From Pedobacter nutrimenti (lineage in GTDB: Bacteria; Bacteroidota; Bacteroidia; Sphingobacteriales; Sphingobacteriaceae): a stretch of 64,000 bases of DNA. How positions within the stretch are numbered: the first letter of the stretch is position 1; each line of letters begins with the position of its first letter. Under the pieces are notes generated by a model. The model was given only the letters and a program-made list of their open reading frames with translations. It was not told where the DNA came from and made no database searches. Of the stretch, positions 53,263-61,931 are shown one piece after another. The translations under genes were made by a program, and so were the position numbers. The DNA lies in contig NZ_QKLU01000002.1 of NCBI RefSeq assembly GCF_003208655.1, positions 126,285 to 190,284 of the forward strand, read 5' to 3'.

Positions 53263-56200
53263 TTAAAAGCCAATTCTCACCCCTAAATTATAACCTCTTG
53301 GAAGGCCTACAGAACCGAAATCAATTCCTGTACCTCCTAAACCACCGGAGGCTGCACTCAAACCATTAACAGAAGGATCAACACCTTTATAGTTTGTGAT
53401 TAACAGCAAATCTGTTCCGGTAAAAAACACATTCATGTTTTTAATCACCCTACTATTGGCAAAAACACTTTTTGGCAAATTGTAACTCAAGGTAATGTCC
53501 TTTAATCTGATCCAATTCACATTCTTTTGCAGAAAATCTGCGGTATTATAATAAGTAGAATAATAAGAAGTGGTGATGTATGGAATAACAACAATATTAT
53601 TTTTAGTCGGATTTGCCGAATTTTCCAGTCCGTCCCTTAAAACCCCTTGAATCACCCGAGGAACTTCCCGGTCAAGGCTCAGTTTTGACAAACCTCTTGC
53701 GTACAGATACAATTCTGTTGCATTATAGATATCTCCTCCCTTTCTGATATCCAATAAAAAGGACAAGTTAAAATTTTTGTAGGTAAAACTATTTGTAAGA
53801 CCCATAGTTACACTGGGCGCCCTGTCGCCCATTGGCGTAAAGTTCACATCCTTTATAGGCATCCCGTTTGTTGGGTTAATGAGCAGCTGTCCGTCTTTAT
53901 TACGCAGAAAATCAATTCCGGCAAATGAAGAAACCGAGCCACCAAGCGAGTACTGGGCCCTTACGTTGTCATAAAGCCAGGTATCAGAGACATAAAAAGC
54001 ATCCTGATTTGCAGGAAGAGATAAAATATAGCCTTTAACCCTTGCCACGTTTGCAGAAATATCCCAGCTAAAGTTTTTTGTTTTTACCGGGTTGCCTTTG
54101 ACCATCAACTCAAATCCTCTGTGGCGAATTTTACCACTATTAATGTATTGAAGTACGGACCCCGAAGCATAACTTAAACGAGGGGCCACAATTTGTTTAT
54201 CAGAAAGCTGTTGGTAGTATGAAAAATCAAATGATAAGCGATTATTAAAAAAGCCCATCTCCATACCAATTTCTTTAGAGGTTGTAAATTCAGCTTCCAG
54301 ATCTGGATTCCCGGCAGTCGTATCCATCGCATAACCTCCTCCTGTTGTGGTTTGTGCAATGAGTTTATTGCTTGTAATATAGGCTACTCTTGCATCTTTT
54401 CCAGACTGACCCCATGAAGCCCTTAATTTTCCGAAAGACAACCAATTCATTTTCTTAAATGCAGGAAGTTCGGAAAACACAAAACTTAAAGAAGTTGCCG
54501 GATAAAAGAAACTATAATTTTTTTGAGGGAGGGTCGAGCTCATATCCTGTCTGCCGGTTAAGGTTAAATAGAGATAGTTATCATAACCAAATTCCGCACT
54601 GGCAAAGAAACCCACTTTCCGTTTTAATTCGTCTGTATAGGCAACCCGCTGTGTGGTCGGATCCACATTATTCATACTAAAAAAGTTCGCCTGATAAAAC
54701 CTCGTTCCAAATTGGGAATTTACCTGATAGGAATCATCTTTTATGTCTCCTCCGATTCTTAAAATAGGCTTGAACTTACCAAAGTCTTTTTTTGCCGTCG
54801 CAATAAATGAGGCGTTGATTAAACGTTCGTTCGCATTATAGGTATTAAGCCCGCCTCCGGAGTTGGTCGTAGCGGATTTATTCGCTTCATAAGACTGGAT
54901 GTCATAAGCCGACAATCCTACTTGTGAAAAAATATCTGCACCAGCCCTTGCCGACATAAATAACCACTCTGCTGGTTTATAATCAATTACGATATTTCCA
55001 AGGACACGATTCATTTTATCCCAGTTCGGATTTCTATCAACACCCCAGTAAGGATTATCCAGTTCTCCACCGAAGGAAGTCCCCAGAATTCTCCGTTCCC
55101 CGGCCGGAGTCAGGTAGTTCCTCATGTCATCTGTTCTGGGCCAGGACAAAGCACTAAGCATCGGACTGCTCACCCCTTTATATGTTTTATCCGTTTTGGA
55201 TGAAATTAAATTAAGGGAAGCGTTCATACTGATCTTTTCACTTATTTTAGAAGCCCCACTAATTTTACCATTAAAATTAACATAACCAGTACCAGGCACA
55301 ACTCCTGTTTGATTGGTATAGCTTACTCCAGTCCTAAACGAAAGTTTTTCCGAGCCTCCTTCTATAGATGCATTATGCTTCTGGGTAAAACCGGTTTTAT
55401 AAAAGTTAGCAATATTATTATATAAGGTCTTGTTGGCCGGGTATTTTGAGCCAAAGTAAGTACGCGTACGCTGTTCTTCGTCAAATATTCCACCGGCACC
55501 GCCAGCATATACAGTCTGGACTTCAGGATACCTGTAGGTCTGTTCAATCCTGAAGGAATTACTATAATTTACCCTCGCTACCCCTGCTTTTGCTTTTTTG
55601 GTGGTGATGATTACCGCGCCGGAAGCTCCTTCAGTTCCATACAAAGCCGAGGCCTCTGGTCCTTTCAGGATTGTGATGGACTCAATTTCTTCCGGATTTA
55701 TATCCATCGCCCTGTTTCCATAATCGTTCTGACGATTAAAAGAACCTTGTCCTACAAGATTATATTCGCTAAACGTCCTGTTCGAAATTGGAAGTCCGTC
55801 AACCACAAAAAGAGGCTGGTTATCTCCATCCAAAGACACTGCTCCCCGAATGATCATCGTAGAGGATGCTCCTGGCGTACCTGTGGTTGGGGTAATCGTT
55901 GCCCCGGCAACCCGGCCTTGTAAAGCATTCAAAAAATTGTCCCGTTGTGTTTGAGCAATATCACTGCCCTGGAGTGTTTGAGCAGAATATCCAAGCGCTT
56001 TTTTATTTCTTGTAATTCCCATGGCCGTTACAACAACTTCATTAAGCGCGTTGTTATTTTCAGCCAGTGCGACATTAATAATCGTATTCTCCCCGACAGT
56101 TTTCTCTTGCTCCAACATGCCGATATAGGAATAGACAAGTATGTCCCCTTTTTTAGCCTTAATGGAATAACTTCCTGCAACAGAAGTTTGGGCTCCCGTT

Positions 56201-56349
56201 TGGCTTCCTTTTATTTTAACAGACACTCCAGGTATTGGTTGTCCGTCCTGTAAAGATGTAACTCTGCCTGTTACACTAATTTGTTGTGCGGCCACATGAG
56301 TAGCCAACAAAATAATGCCCCACAGCAACATGAGTATTTTTTTGTTCAT
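53263..56349 (-). CDS. SusC/RagA TonB-dependent receptor of operon D
   Basis: The 1028-residue receptor has a signal peptide ending THVAAQQ, a carboxypeptidase-like domain (GQPIPGVSVKIKGSQTG), a plug (PLFVVDGLPISNR and ITILKGPEASALYGTE) and a beta-barrel ending in Phe. There is no STN domain. It is divergent from the DeoR gene at 56576, and its start codon is 50 bases from a CGCA array. It belongs with SusC A and C as paralogues. The regulator pairing makes amino sugars the best guess for ligand. Confidence 0.93.
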   Translation of the reverse strand: MNKKILMLLWGIILLATHVAAQQISVTGRVTSLQDGQPIPGVSVKIKGSQTGAQTSVAGSYSIKAKKGDILVYSYIGMLEQEKTVGENTIINVALAENNNALNEVVVTAMGITRNKKALGYSAQTLQGSDIAQTQRDNFLNALQGRVAGATITPTTGTPGASSTMIIRGAVSLDGDNQPLFVVDGLPISNRTFSEYNLVGQGSFNRQNDYGNRAMDINPEEIESITILKGPEASALYGTEGASGAVIITTKKAKAGVARVNYSNSFRIEQTYRYPEVQTVYAGGAGGIFDEEQRTRTYFGSKYPANKTLYNNIANFYKTGFTQKHNASIEGGSEKLSFRTGVSYTNQTGVVPGTGYVNFNGKISGASKISEKISMNASLNLISSKTDKTYKGVSSPMLSALSWPRTDDMRNYLTPAGERRILGTSFGGELDNPYWGVDRNPNWDKMNRVLGNIVIDYKPAEWLFMSARAGADIFSQVGLSAYDIQSYEANKSATTNSGGGLNTYNANERLINASFIATAKKDFGKFKPILRIGGDIKDDSYQVNSQFGTRFYQANFFSMNNVDPTTQRVAYTDELKRKVGFFASAEFGYDNYLYLTLTGRQDMSSTLPQKNYSFFYPATSLSFVFSELPAFKKMNWLSFGKLRASWGQSGKDARVAYITSNKLIAQTTTGGGYAMDTTAGNPDLEAEFTTSKEIGMEMGFFNNRLSFDFSYYQQLSDKQIVAPRLSYASGSVLQYINSGKIRHRGFELMVKGNPVKTKNFSWDISANVARVKGYILSLPANQDAFYVSDTWLYDNVRAQYSLGGSVSSFAGIDFLRNKDGQLLINPTNGMPIKDVNFTPMGDRAPSVTMGLTNSFTYKNFNLSFLLDIRKGGDIYNATELYLYARGLSKLSLDREVPRVIQGVLRDGLENSANPTKNNIVVIPYITTSYYSTYYNTADFLQKNVNWIRLKDITLSYNLPKSVFANSRVIKNMNVFFTGTDLLLITNYKGVDPSVNGLSAASGGLGGTGIDFGSVGLPRGYNLGVRIGF

Positions 56350-56397
56350 AAATGGTTAATTGTTTGGTTTGTTTATTTGTTTATTTATTATTGCATA

Positions 56398-56412
56398 CCG
56401 CAATATCCCGCA
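56398..56412 (+). promoter_or_regulatory. Phased CGCA array A of operon D
   Basis: CCGCAATATCCCGCA has CGCA at 56399 and 56409, 10 bases apart, with a -7-like element (TATAATTTG on the minus strand) overlapping the second unit. It is 50 bases from the SusC start, a repressor-like position. Confidence 0.7.
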
Positions 56413-56500
56413 AATTATACATTGTAATTTAAATATCATAATTATATTTAGCCATTAAACACTAATAAACAAGCATTTATAAAATCGACTTGATTAATTA

Positions 56501-56530
56501 TGCGCAAAAACACGCAAAAACACGCATTAT
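56501..56530 (+). promoter_or_regulatory. Phased CGCA array B of operon D and deoR
   Basis: Three tandem 10-mers, TGCGCAAAAA, CACGCAAAAA and CACGCATTAT, have CGCA at 56503, 56513 and 56523. The first core is exactly 104 bases from that of array A. It is about 50 bases upstream of the deoR start, so one pair may control both divergent genes. Confidence 0.75.
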
Positions 56531-56575
56531 TTTTATCTCTTCATATATTTATTACATTAGCATAAATTTCACAGA

Positions 56576-57322
56576 ATGTTAAAAAAGGAAAGACATGATC
56601 TGATCATGAGACAAATTAATCTGCACAACAGGGTCCTTACCTCCGACCTGGTGCAGTTGTTAAACGTATCTGAAGACACCATCCGAAGGGACCTGCAGGA
56701 ACTGGCGGATAACAACCAGCTGATTAAAGTTCATGGAGGGGCACTCTCCACCTCTTATCAGTCGTCTTTCAATGATCAGAATGTTTATGCCAGGGACGCT
56801 AAAATCTGCATTGCCAAGAAAACCATCCCACTGATTAAAGATGGCATGGTTATTCTTACCGGGGGCGGAACAACCATTATTGAGCTGGTTAAACAACTTC
56901 CGGAAAACCTCCAGGCCACTTTTTTTACCATCAGCCCCTTTGTAGCCATAGAACTTGCCAAATACGCGAAAATAGAAGTGATCCTTATAGGAGGCCTGTT
57001 TTCAAAAAATTCTCAGGTCACCTACGGAGGGCATGTTATTACCCAGTTATCGGAAATCAATGCAGACCTATGCCTGCTCGGAACAAGCGCCATGCACCCG
57101 GTAAATGGCCTGACAGATACCGACTGGGAGATCAACCAGCTAAAAAAGACCATGCTGAATTCCTGCAAATTCGCTGCGGTCCTTTGCATTTCTGAAAAAC
57201 TCAATACCACGCAAAGACTCAAAGTCGCCCCCCTGGAAAACATACATTATCTGGTTACCGAACTCGATGGCACCAGTGCAGAACTTGATCCTTACCGGAT
57301 AAAAAGCCTCATGATTCTCTAA
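56576..57322 (+). CDS. DeoR-family regulator of the amino-sugar locus
   Basis: This 248-residue regulator has an N-terminal helix-turn-helix (about residues 5-57; VSEDTIRRDLQELADNNQLI, then KVHGGAL) and a sugar-phosphate sensor domain (about 75-245; ILTGGGTTIIELVKQLPENL and LLGTSAMHPVNGLTDTDW). It is divergent from susC D and followed by the NagB/PIG-L and NagX genes after a terminator. It is the best candidate to bind the CGCA arrays upstream of operons A, C and D. A glucosamine or N-acetylglucosamine phosphate is a likely inducer; this is inference. Confidence 0.92.
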   Translation: MLKKERHDLIMRQINLHNRVLTSDLVQLLNVSEDTIRRDLQELADNNQLIKVHGGALSTSYQSSFNDQNVYARDAKICIAKKTIPLIKDGMVILTGGGTTIIELVKQLPENLQATFFTISPFVAIELAKYAKIEVILIGGLFSKNSQVTYGGHVITQLSEINADLCLLGTSAMHPVNGLTDTDWEINQLKKTMLNSCKFAAVLCISEKLNTTQRLKVAPLENIHYLVTELDGTSAELDPYRIKSLMIL

Positions 57323-57375
57323 AAAGGTTAACAGCAGCAACATTATTAACGATCTGGCATTTTTGAACCGCCCTG

Positions 57376-57406
57376 AGGCTGCTTCTTTAAAGAAACAGCC
57401 TTTTTT
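57376..57406 (+). terminator. Terminator of deoR
   Basis: AGGCTG (57376-57381) pairs with CAGCCT (57396-57401), extended by TTCTTT/AAAGAA inside, and ends in six T residues. It separates deoR from the nagB gene, which must have its own promoter. Confidence 0.75.
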
Positions 57407-57565
57407 ATGGGTTAAAATTACCAAGTTAACAAAGTTCTGCCAGCCGTACCGGCCAGAAAGCATTCTTCTGCTGACCCCTGACCAAACAAACCTGATTTAT
57501 CTCTAGAATTTATAAAAACAGAGTCCTATATTTACTGCTCCGTACCAATTTTAACAACCTAATAA

Positions 57566-59485
57566 ATGGCTAGATTAAATCTATTAGAAGAGACGCGCTT
57601 TGAAAAATTGCCCGTTTCTGTCTTTGACAATCCGAATGCAGCATCCTTAAGTGTTGCACACCGTATTGCGAACCTTATTAAGAAAAAACAAGAACAAAAT
57701 GAGATGGCCGTTCTTGGATTAGCAACGGGGGCCACACCAATTGCAGTTTATGCAGAACTTGTGCGTTTGCACAAGGAAGAAGGACTAAGCTTTAAAAATG
57801 TAATTACATTTAACCTGGATGAATACTATCCTATGCTGCCAACAGCAGCACAAAGCTATGTTACCTTCATGAATGAAAACCTGTTTGACCACATTGATAT
57901 CGACAGGAAAAATGTAAACATTCCCGACGGCACACTGAGCCTGGAAGAAATTCCGGCATTTTGTCTCGAATATGAAAAAAAGATCGGGCAGCTGGGAGGA
58001 CTTGACATACAAATCCTTGGGATTGGCCGGACTGGTCACATTGGGTTCAATGAGCCAGGCTCCGCTCCAAATTCAGGAACAAGACTGGTTACCCTGGACG
58101 ACCTGACCAGGCGCGATGCGGCAAGAGATTTCGGTGGTAAATCATTTGTTCCGACCAAGGCCATTACAATGGGTATTGGAACCATTTTCAAAGCCCGGGA
58201 AATCATCCTGATGGCATGGAACAGAAAAAAGGCATCCATCATTAAAAAAGCAGTTGAAGGGGAAATTTCAAGTGAAGTACCTGCCACCTACCTTCAACTT
58301 TCCGATAATGTAGAGTTTATTCTTGACAAAGAAGCCGCTTCTGACCTTACCCGCTTTAACACACCATGGCTGGTAAAAGATTGTGTTTGGGACGAAAGAC
58401 TAACCCGTAAAGCAGTCATCTGGCTGGCCAACACCTTAAAAAAACCAGTGCTGAAGCTTACAGAGGATGACTTCAACAATAACGGTATGGCACAACTTGC
58501 CGTTGAAAAAGGTCCGGTGTATAACATCAACATTAATATTTTCAATAAACTCCAGCATACCATTACCGGATGGCCGGGAGGAAAACCAAATGCAGATGAC
58601 TCCCAGAGACCAGAACGTGCAGAACCAGCAAAAAAAAGGGTCATTATTTTCTCTCCGCATCCAGATGATGATGTAATCTCTATGGGAGGTACATTTATTC
58701 GACTTGTAGATCAGCAGCACGATGTACACGTTGCCTACCAGACTTCAGGGAATACTGCAGTTTGGGATGACGATGCCCTGCGTTTTGTTGAATTCAGCAT
58801 AGACTTTGCAGAAAAAATGGGTCTGGGACAAGAAGCGCTCCAGGAAAAATACGACAACATGCGTAAATTCATTAGCCAGAAGCGTCCCAACCAGATAGAC
58901 ACGCCTGAAATTCAAACTGTAAAGGGATTGATCAGAAAGGGCGAAGCCATTGCAGGTGCCCGTTATTGCGGACTTCAGGACGACCACATACATTTTATGG
59001 CCTTACCTTTTTATGAAACAGGTAAAAACCAAAAAAATCCGGTAACCAGTAAGGATATAGAATTAACGATAGAGCTTTTACAAAAAGTTAAGCCGCAGCA
59101 GGTTTTTGCAGCCGGCGACTTTGAAGACCCTCATGGAACGCATATTGTTTGCTTTAACATTATTCTTGCAGCTTTAACAGAACTTCGCAAAACAGAAAGC
59201 TGGGCACAGGATTGCTGGTTGTGGATGTACAGGGGTGCATGGCTTGAATTTGAAACATACGAAATTGAAATGGCAGTCCCGTTGAGTCCTCAGGAACTTG
59301 AGAAGAAAAAGTACGCCATATTCAAACACCAGTCACAAAAAGACCGCGCAGTTTTCCCTGGAGATGATGCCCGTGAATTCTGGCAACGTGCAGAAGACAG
59401 GAACCGGGAGACCGCCAAAGCTTATGACGAATTAGGTCTGGCCGAATACGAAGCCATGGAGGCCTTTGTCCGCTGGAAATTCTAA
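57566..59485 (+). CDS. nagB: Fusion of glucosamine-6-phosphate deaminase and PIG-L deacetylase domains
   Basis: This 639-residue protein joins two enzymes. Residues about 1-270 are NagB-like, with GLATGATPIAVYAELV, Asp85 in FNLDEYYPM and GIGRTGHIGFNEPGS. In E. coli NagB the active-site Asp-His-Glu aligns as Thr156, His158 and Glu163, so the Asp is replaced by Thr. Residues about 350-620 are a PIG-L/LmbE-type deacetylase with SPHPDDD (363-369) and DPHGTH (521-526; His523, His526), both metal motifs intact. Both halves act on glucosamine derivatives. It starts the nagB-nagX operon; NagX is 3 bases downstream. A dual role in deacetylation and deamination is attractive but unproven. Confidence 0.9.
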   Translation: MARLNLLEETRFEKLPVSVFDNPNAASLSVAHRIANLIKKKQEQNEMAVLGLATGATPIAVYAELVRLHKEEGLSFKNVITFNLDEYYPMLPTAAQSYVTFMNENLFDHIDIDRKNVNIPDGTLSLEEIPAFCLEYEKKIGQLGGLDIQILGIGRTGHIGFNEPGSAPNSGTRLVTLDDLTRRDAARDFGGKSFVPTKAITMGIGTIFKAREIILMAWNRKKASIIKKAVEGEISSEVPATYLQLSDNVEFILDKEAASDLTRFNTPWLVKDCVWDERLTRKAVIWLANTLKKPVLKLTEDDFNNNGMAQLAVEKGPVYNININIFNKLQHTITGWPGGKPNADDSQRPERAEPAKKRVIIFSPHPDDDVISMGGTFIRLVDQQHDVHVAYQTSGNTAVWDDDALRFVEFSIDFAEKMGLGQEALQEKYDNMRKFISQKRPNQIDTPEIQTVKGLIRKGEAIAGARYCGLQDDHIHFMALPFYETGKNQKNPVTSKDIELTIELLQKVKPQQVFAAGDFEDPHGTHIVCFNIILAALTELRKTESWAQDCWLWMYRGAWLEFETYEIEMAVPLSPQELEKKKYAIFKHQSQKDRAVFPGDDAREFWQRAEDRNRETAKAYDELGLAEYEAMEAFVRWKF

Positions 59486-59488
59486 GAC

Positions 59489-60631
59489 ATGGAAAAGAGC
59501 CCACAAAGGTTATTATCTCTGGATTTTTTCAGAGGTGCAACCGTAGCAGCAATGATCCTGGTGAATAATCCGGGAGATTGGGGAAACATTTATGCTCCCC
59601 TGGAGCATGCAAGCTGGAATGGCTGTACGCCAACAGACCTGATCTTTCCTTTTTTCCTGTTTATTGTTGGGGTCTCTGTTGCTTATGCAATGGGAAGCAA
59701 AAAAACAGATCCCGCTCAGCATGGCCAAACCATATTAAGAGCCCTTAAACGGGCTCTTATTCTCTTTGGACTGGGTTTATTCCTTTCAGTGTACCCAAAA
59801 ATTTTCACAGAGCCACTGGAAGCCTTAAAAATAGTCCGGATTCCTGGGGTATTGCAGCGCATTGCTGTCGTGTTTTTTATATCCTCTGTTATTTTTTTAA
59901 AAAATTCCGAGAAGAATATACTGCGGATCCTGCTGGGCCTGCTGGTTGTTTACTGGGCGCTGCTTACTTTTGTGCCCGTTCCTCATGTGGGTTATCCAAA
60001 CTTAGAAAAAGAGACCAATTTAGGGGCCTGGTTAGACAGGACATTACTGGGTGAGGCCCATTTATGGAAGTCTGCAAAAACCTGGGACCCTGAAGGCATT
60101 CTAAGCACAGTTCCAGCCATATCATCTGGCTTGTTTGGTGTCCTGGTTGGCATCTATTTAAAACGGAAGGACCTGGAGGCCGCAACAAAAATAGCCTGGT
60201 TATTTTCAATTGGCTTTATGGCTACAGCAACCGGTTTGCTTTGGGACCTGGAATTTCCAATCAACAAGTCCTTGTGGACCAGCTCTTATGTCTTATATGC
60301 CGGTGGACTGGCAACCGTTATACTTGCTTTAAGTTATTGGATCATTGATGTCCAGAAATACAGCCGTTTTACAACTCCTTTCGTTGTCTATGGCGTAAAT
60401 GCAATTACCGTTTTCTTTCTTTCGGGCCTAATTCCCAGAACATTGAACCTGATCCGGGTACATATGCCCGATGGTACGGAGAAAGGTGCCCAATCCTGGC
60501 TTTACCAAAGTTATTACAGTCCTCATTTCTCTCCTGTAAATGCTTCACTGGCCTGGGCTGTTACTCAAATTTTATTCTGGTTTGTGATCCTTTGGATTAT
60601 GTACAAGAAAAAGATTTTTATTAAAGTATAA
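59489..60631 (+). CDS. NagX/HGSNAT-like membrane acetyltransferase (DUF5009 type)
   Basis: This 380-residue protein has about ten hydrophobic segments and the N-terminal signature SLDFFRGATVAAMILVNNPG followed by LEHASWNGCTPTDLIFPFF. It belongs to the family of heparan-alpha-glucosaminide N-acetyltransferases and the proteobacterial NagX proteins linked to N-acetylglucosamine use. The conserved His is the predicted acetyl carrier. It is 3 bases after the NagB/PIG-L gene, so the two are cotranscribed. It may move acetyl groups across the inner membrane to a periplasmic amino sugar, or assist transport. Direction is not known. Confidence 0.9.
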   Translation: MEKSPQRLLSLDFFRGATVAAMILVNNPGDWGNIYAPLEHASWNGCTPTDLIFPFFLFIVGVSVAYAMGSKKTDPAQHGQTILRALKRALILFGLGLFLSVYPKIFTEPLEALKIVRIPGVLQRIAVVFFISSVIFLKNSEKNILRILLGLLVVYWALLTFVPVPHVGYPNLEKETNLGAWLDRTLLGEAHLWKSAKTWDPEGILSTVPAISSGLFGVLVGIYLKRKDLEAATKIAWLFSIGFMATATGLLWDLEFPINKSLWTSSYVLYAGGLATVILALSYWIIDVQKYSRFTTPFVVYGVNAITVFFLSGLIPRTLNLIRVHMPDGTEKGAQSWLYQSYYSPHFSPVNASLAWAVTQILFWFVILWIMYKKKIFIKV

Positions 60632-60633
60632 TA

Positions 60634-60670
60634 AAAAAAGCCCCGGAGAAAATGTTTCCGGGGCTTTTTT
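60634..60670 (+). terminator. Terminator of the nagB-nagX operon
   Basis: AAAAAAGCCCCGGA (60634-60647) pairs with TCCGGGGCTTTTTT (60657-60670) over nine bases, 3 bases after the nagX stop codon. Confidence 0.9.
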
Positions 60671-61019
60671 ATGCAACTCCATAAGGTTTAAACCTAAATT
60701 CCCACCTCTTTTTGCTTCATCTCTCCTTTTGAGCATCCCCTTCTGGTTCGATTTTTGCTGTTTTCAGGACATTATTGTTGAGGGAAGCATAAGATCTTAT
60801 CGTATAAAGCAGAAATCCGGGCTAACACTTATACTACTGGGAATCTGCCGGTTACTGTATCAAGAATCAAAAAAACGCCTCCCGAAGCGGTTTAAACCAC
60901 TTTTAGCCTCCTTTAATTTGATGCTTTTTTTGCTAGTTATTATATTTTTATCTTATGTTAGATTTTTTTTTAGGATAGCTAAAGAAGAATCAACACATAG
61001 AATTGAACTTTAATTTAAA
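60671..61019. other. Gap of about 350 bases without a convincing gene
   Basis: The only frame is 94 codons (60729-61013, plus strand). It has a hydrophobic tail region (LASFNLMLFLLVIIFLSYVRF) but an unusual composition, two Cys in its start, no family resemblance and no promoter. It might be a small membrane protein, but I judge it more likely chance. The region otherwise holds only A/T-rich leader sequence of the next gene. Confidence 0.4.
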
Positions 61020-61931
61020 ATGTTAGACCAAAGAATCTCCGGGAACAAAGGCGACCATAATAAAATTTATTTTCTCATAGTAGTCATCGCGGCCCTGATA
61101 GGAACAAACGCTTATCTTTATTTAAAGGACAAACATGAAAGTGAACGTTTTGTTTCTGTCAATACCGAAAAAGACAGGCTAAAACTGGAGGTTGAAAAAA
61201 TTGAAGTTGAACTCGACAAAGTGAATGCAATTAACCTTTCACTAAGTGACAAACTGATTAAAGAGCAAAGTCTGGCCAGAGAGAAAATAGCCGCATTGAA
61301 ATTAGCCCTTCAAAAAGGTGAACTTACTCAACAGGAACTTAATGCCGCCCAGAAAGAAATAAAAAATTTAAGAACTTTTGTTAAAAACTATAATGATGAA
61401 ATTTCAAAACTTCATCAGGAAAACGAGCTGTTAAAAACGCAACGGGATAGTCTGGCAAAGTCTGCAGACAGGGAAAGCCAGCGCGCCGATAAACTTGCCC
61501 TGAAAAACTCAGAACTCAATGATAAGGTAAAAACAGGTGCAGCTTTAAAAGCATTTAATGTCAACGTAAGCGCTTTTAAAGTAAGAAACAATGGCAAACA
61601 AATTCAGGTCAGTAGTGCCGGTTCCGCCAAAAAACTGGTCATTTCTTTCGGCATTGCCCCCAACCCTCTTGCCGAAAAGAATTACCACAAAATCTATCTT
61701 AGGGTATTTGATCCTGCCGGTAACCTGATTATTTCCGATGAGAACAATTTGTTCGATGCAGATAAACAGCAGATGCAGTTCAGTGAGATGATCACCATCT
61801 CTTACAATGACGACAACACCGGATACACCATCCAATGGGTAAATCCAAAAGAGTTCATTAAAGGAACTTACGCTGTAATTTTATATGCAGATGGTTTTAC
61901 CATGGGCAAGTCATCGATTACGCTTAAATAA
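61020..61931 (+). CDS. Membrane-anchored coiled-coil protein
   Basis: This 303-residue protein has a short charged N-terminus, one membrane helix (about residues 17-36, IYFLIVVIAALIGTNAYLYL), a long coiled coil (about 45-165, rich in Lys, Glu and Leu heptads) and a C-terminal beta-rich domain (about 185-303) with FNVNVSAFKVRNNGKQ and YTIQWVNPKEFIKGTY. The membrane helix without a cleavage site and the periplasmic coiled coil suggest an envelope protein. Its stop codon directly abuts that of the convergent histidine kinase gene with no gap or terminator. I do not recognise the family. Confidence 0.8.
   Translation: MLDQRISGNKGDHNKIYFLIVVIAALIGTNAYLYLKDKHESERFVSVNTEKDRLKLEVEKIEVELDKVNAINLSLSDKLIKEQSLAREKIAALKLALQKGELTQQELNAAQKEIKNLRTFVKNYNDEISKLHQENELLKTQRDSLAKSADRESQRADKLALKNSELNDKVKTGAALKAFNVNVSAFKVRNNGKQIQVSSAGSAKKLVISFGIAPNPLAEKNYHKIYLRVFDPAGNLIISDENNLFDADKQQMQFSEMITISYNDDNTGYTIQWVNPKEFIKGTYAVILYADGFTMGKSSITLK

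Noticed and set aside
56501..56530. Short tandem repeat that could be taken for a CRISPR array
   Set aside because: Units are 10 bp with no spacers and sit in a promoter region together with a partner array; no cas gene is present.
60729..61013. 94-codon plus-strand frame between nagX and the coiled-coil gene
   Set aside because: No family resemblance, odd composition and no promoter; described in the gap entry at low confidence only.
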